Assembly: GCA_903938205.1 (NCBI GenBank)
Contig: CAJACJ010000498.1
Span: 1-6,157 of the forward strand
Direction: 5' to 3'
Origin: an uncultured bacterium
GTDB taxonomy: Bacteria; Planctomycetota; Phycisphaerae; Phycisphaerales; SM1A02
Length of the DNA stretch: 6,157 nucleotides
In this document: positions 5,957 through 6,157 of the stretch, in pieces
Numbering within the stretch: position 1 is the stretch's first letter
How the letters are laid out: every line of letters begins with the position of its first letter
Program-made: the position numbers and the translations under genes
Notes under the pieces: model-generated
What the model was told of the DNA's origin: nothing
The model's database searches: none
Seen by the model: only the letters and a program-made list of their open reading frames with translations

Positions 5957-6157
5957 TTAGATCATGCCGTTCAGTGTGCGCAATGCACGAACACGAACCT
6001 TGCGGCTCGCTGGCTTGGCCTTGATCATGATTTCTTCGCCCGTGAATGGATTGCGACCCTTGCGAGCAGATGTCGCTGGCTTGTTCGCAGTCTTCAACTT
6101 CATGAGACCCATGAAATTAAATTCGCCGCAACCCTTTTTGCTGAGGTCAGCCGCGAT
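5957..6157 (-). CDS. HU-family DNA-binding protein, 5' end outside the window
   Basis: HU proteins are small dimeric nucleoid proteins that bend DNA with beta-arms. Only the last 66 residues are visible (family size ~90 or more). They begin in the core (ADLSKKGCGEF) and include the arm-tip motif GRNPFTGEE at visible residues 34-42, whose Pro37 corresponds to the Pro that wedges between base pairs in HU/IHF. They end in AKPASRKVRVRALRTLNGMI with a TAA stop. The stretch between GEF and GRNP is about ten residues longer than in E. coli HU and rich in Lys/Arg, Ala and Thr, a form I associate with planctomycete-type HU proteins. The gene converges on murQ, with a hairpin terminator 50 nt downstream of its stop. 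Which paralogue it is (HU, IHF or another) cannot be decided without the N-terminus. Confidence 0.9.
   Translation of the reverse strand: MAADLSKKGCGEFNFMGLMKLKTANKPATSARKGRNPFTGEEIMIKAKPASRKVRVRALRTLNGMI

Overview
The window (6157 bases, roughly 55-60% G+C by eye) is densely coding bacterial chromosome. It holds a 3'-truncated gene on the minus strand, four tightly packed genes on the plus strand, and a 5'-truncated gene on the minus strand. The organism is probably a planctomycete, perhaps of the Phycisphaerae type. This is an inference, mainly from the HU-like protein at the right edge, whose KxRNPFTGEE segment and C-terminal AKPA...KVRVRAL segment I associate with that phylum. No rRNA, tRNA, CRISPR array, insertion sequence or prophage feature is visible, and no stretch longer than about 100 bases lacks a gene.

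Layout. (1) 1-799, minus: histidine ammonia-lyase (HutH), running off the left edge, with the MIO-forming Ala-Ser-Gly triad intact. (2) 863-1765, plus: an unrecognised protein with about eight membrane segments, divergent from hutH. (3) 1791-2705, plus: a PfkB/ribokinase-family kinase. (4) 2707-4959, plus: an exported S9 (dipeptidyl peptidase IV-like) serine peptidase with a complete catalytic triad and a Pro/Thr/Ser-rich C-terminal tail. (5) 4956-5864, plus: N-acetylmuramic acid 6-phosphate etherase (MurQ), full length by homology but interrupted at codon 53 by an in-frame TAA. (6) 5957-6157, minus: the C-terminal 66 residues of an HU-family DNA-binding protein. A hairpin with a minus-strand T-tract lies between the convergent genes 5 and 6 and fits a terminator for the HU gene.

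Genes 2-5 are spaced by 25 nt, 1 nt and a 4-nt ATGA overlap, so they probably form one transcription unit. The peptidase (outside the cytoplasm) and MurQ (cytoplasmic, peptidoglycan sugar recycling) could fit salvage of peptides and cell-wall fragments, but the substrates of the kinase and the membrane protein are unknown. The most notable observation is the isolated nonsense codon in an otherwise perfectly aligned murQ. I see no convincing new defence system, mobile element or novel RNA here.
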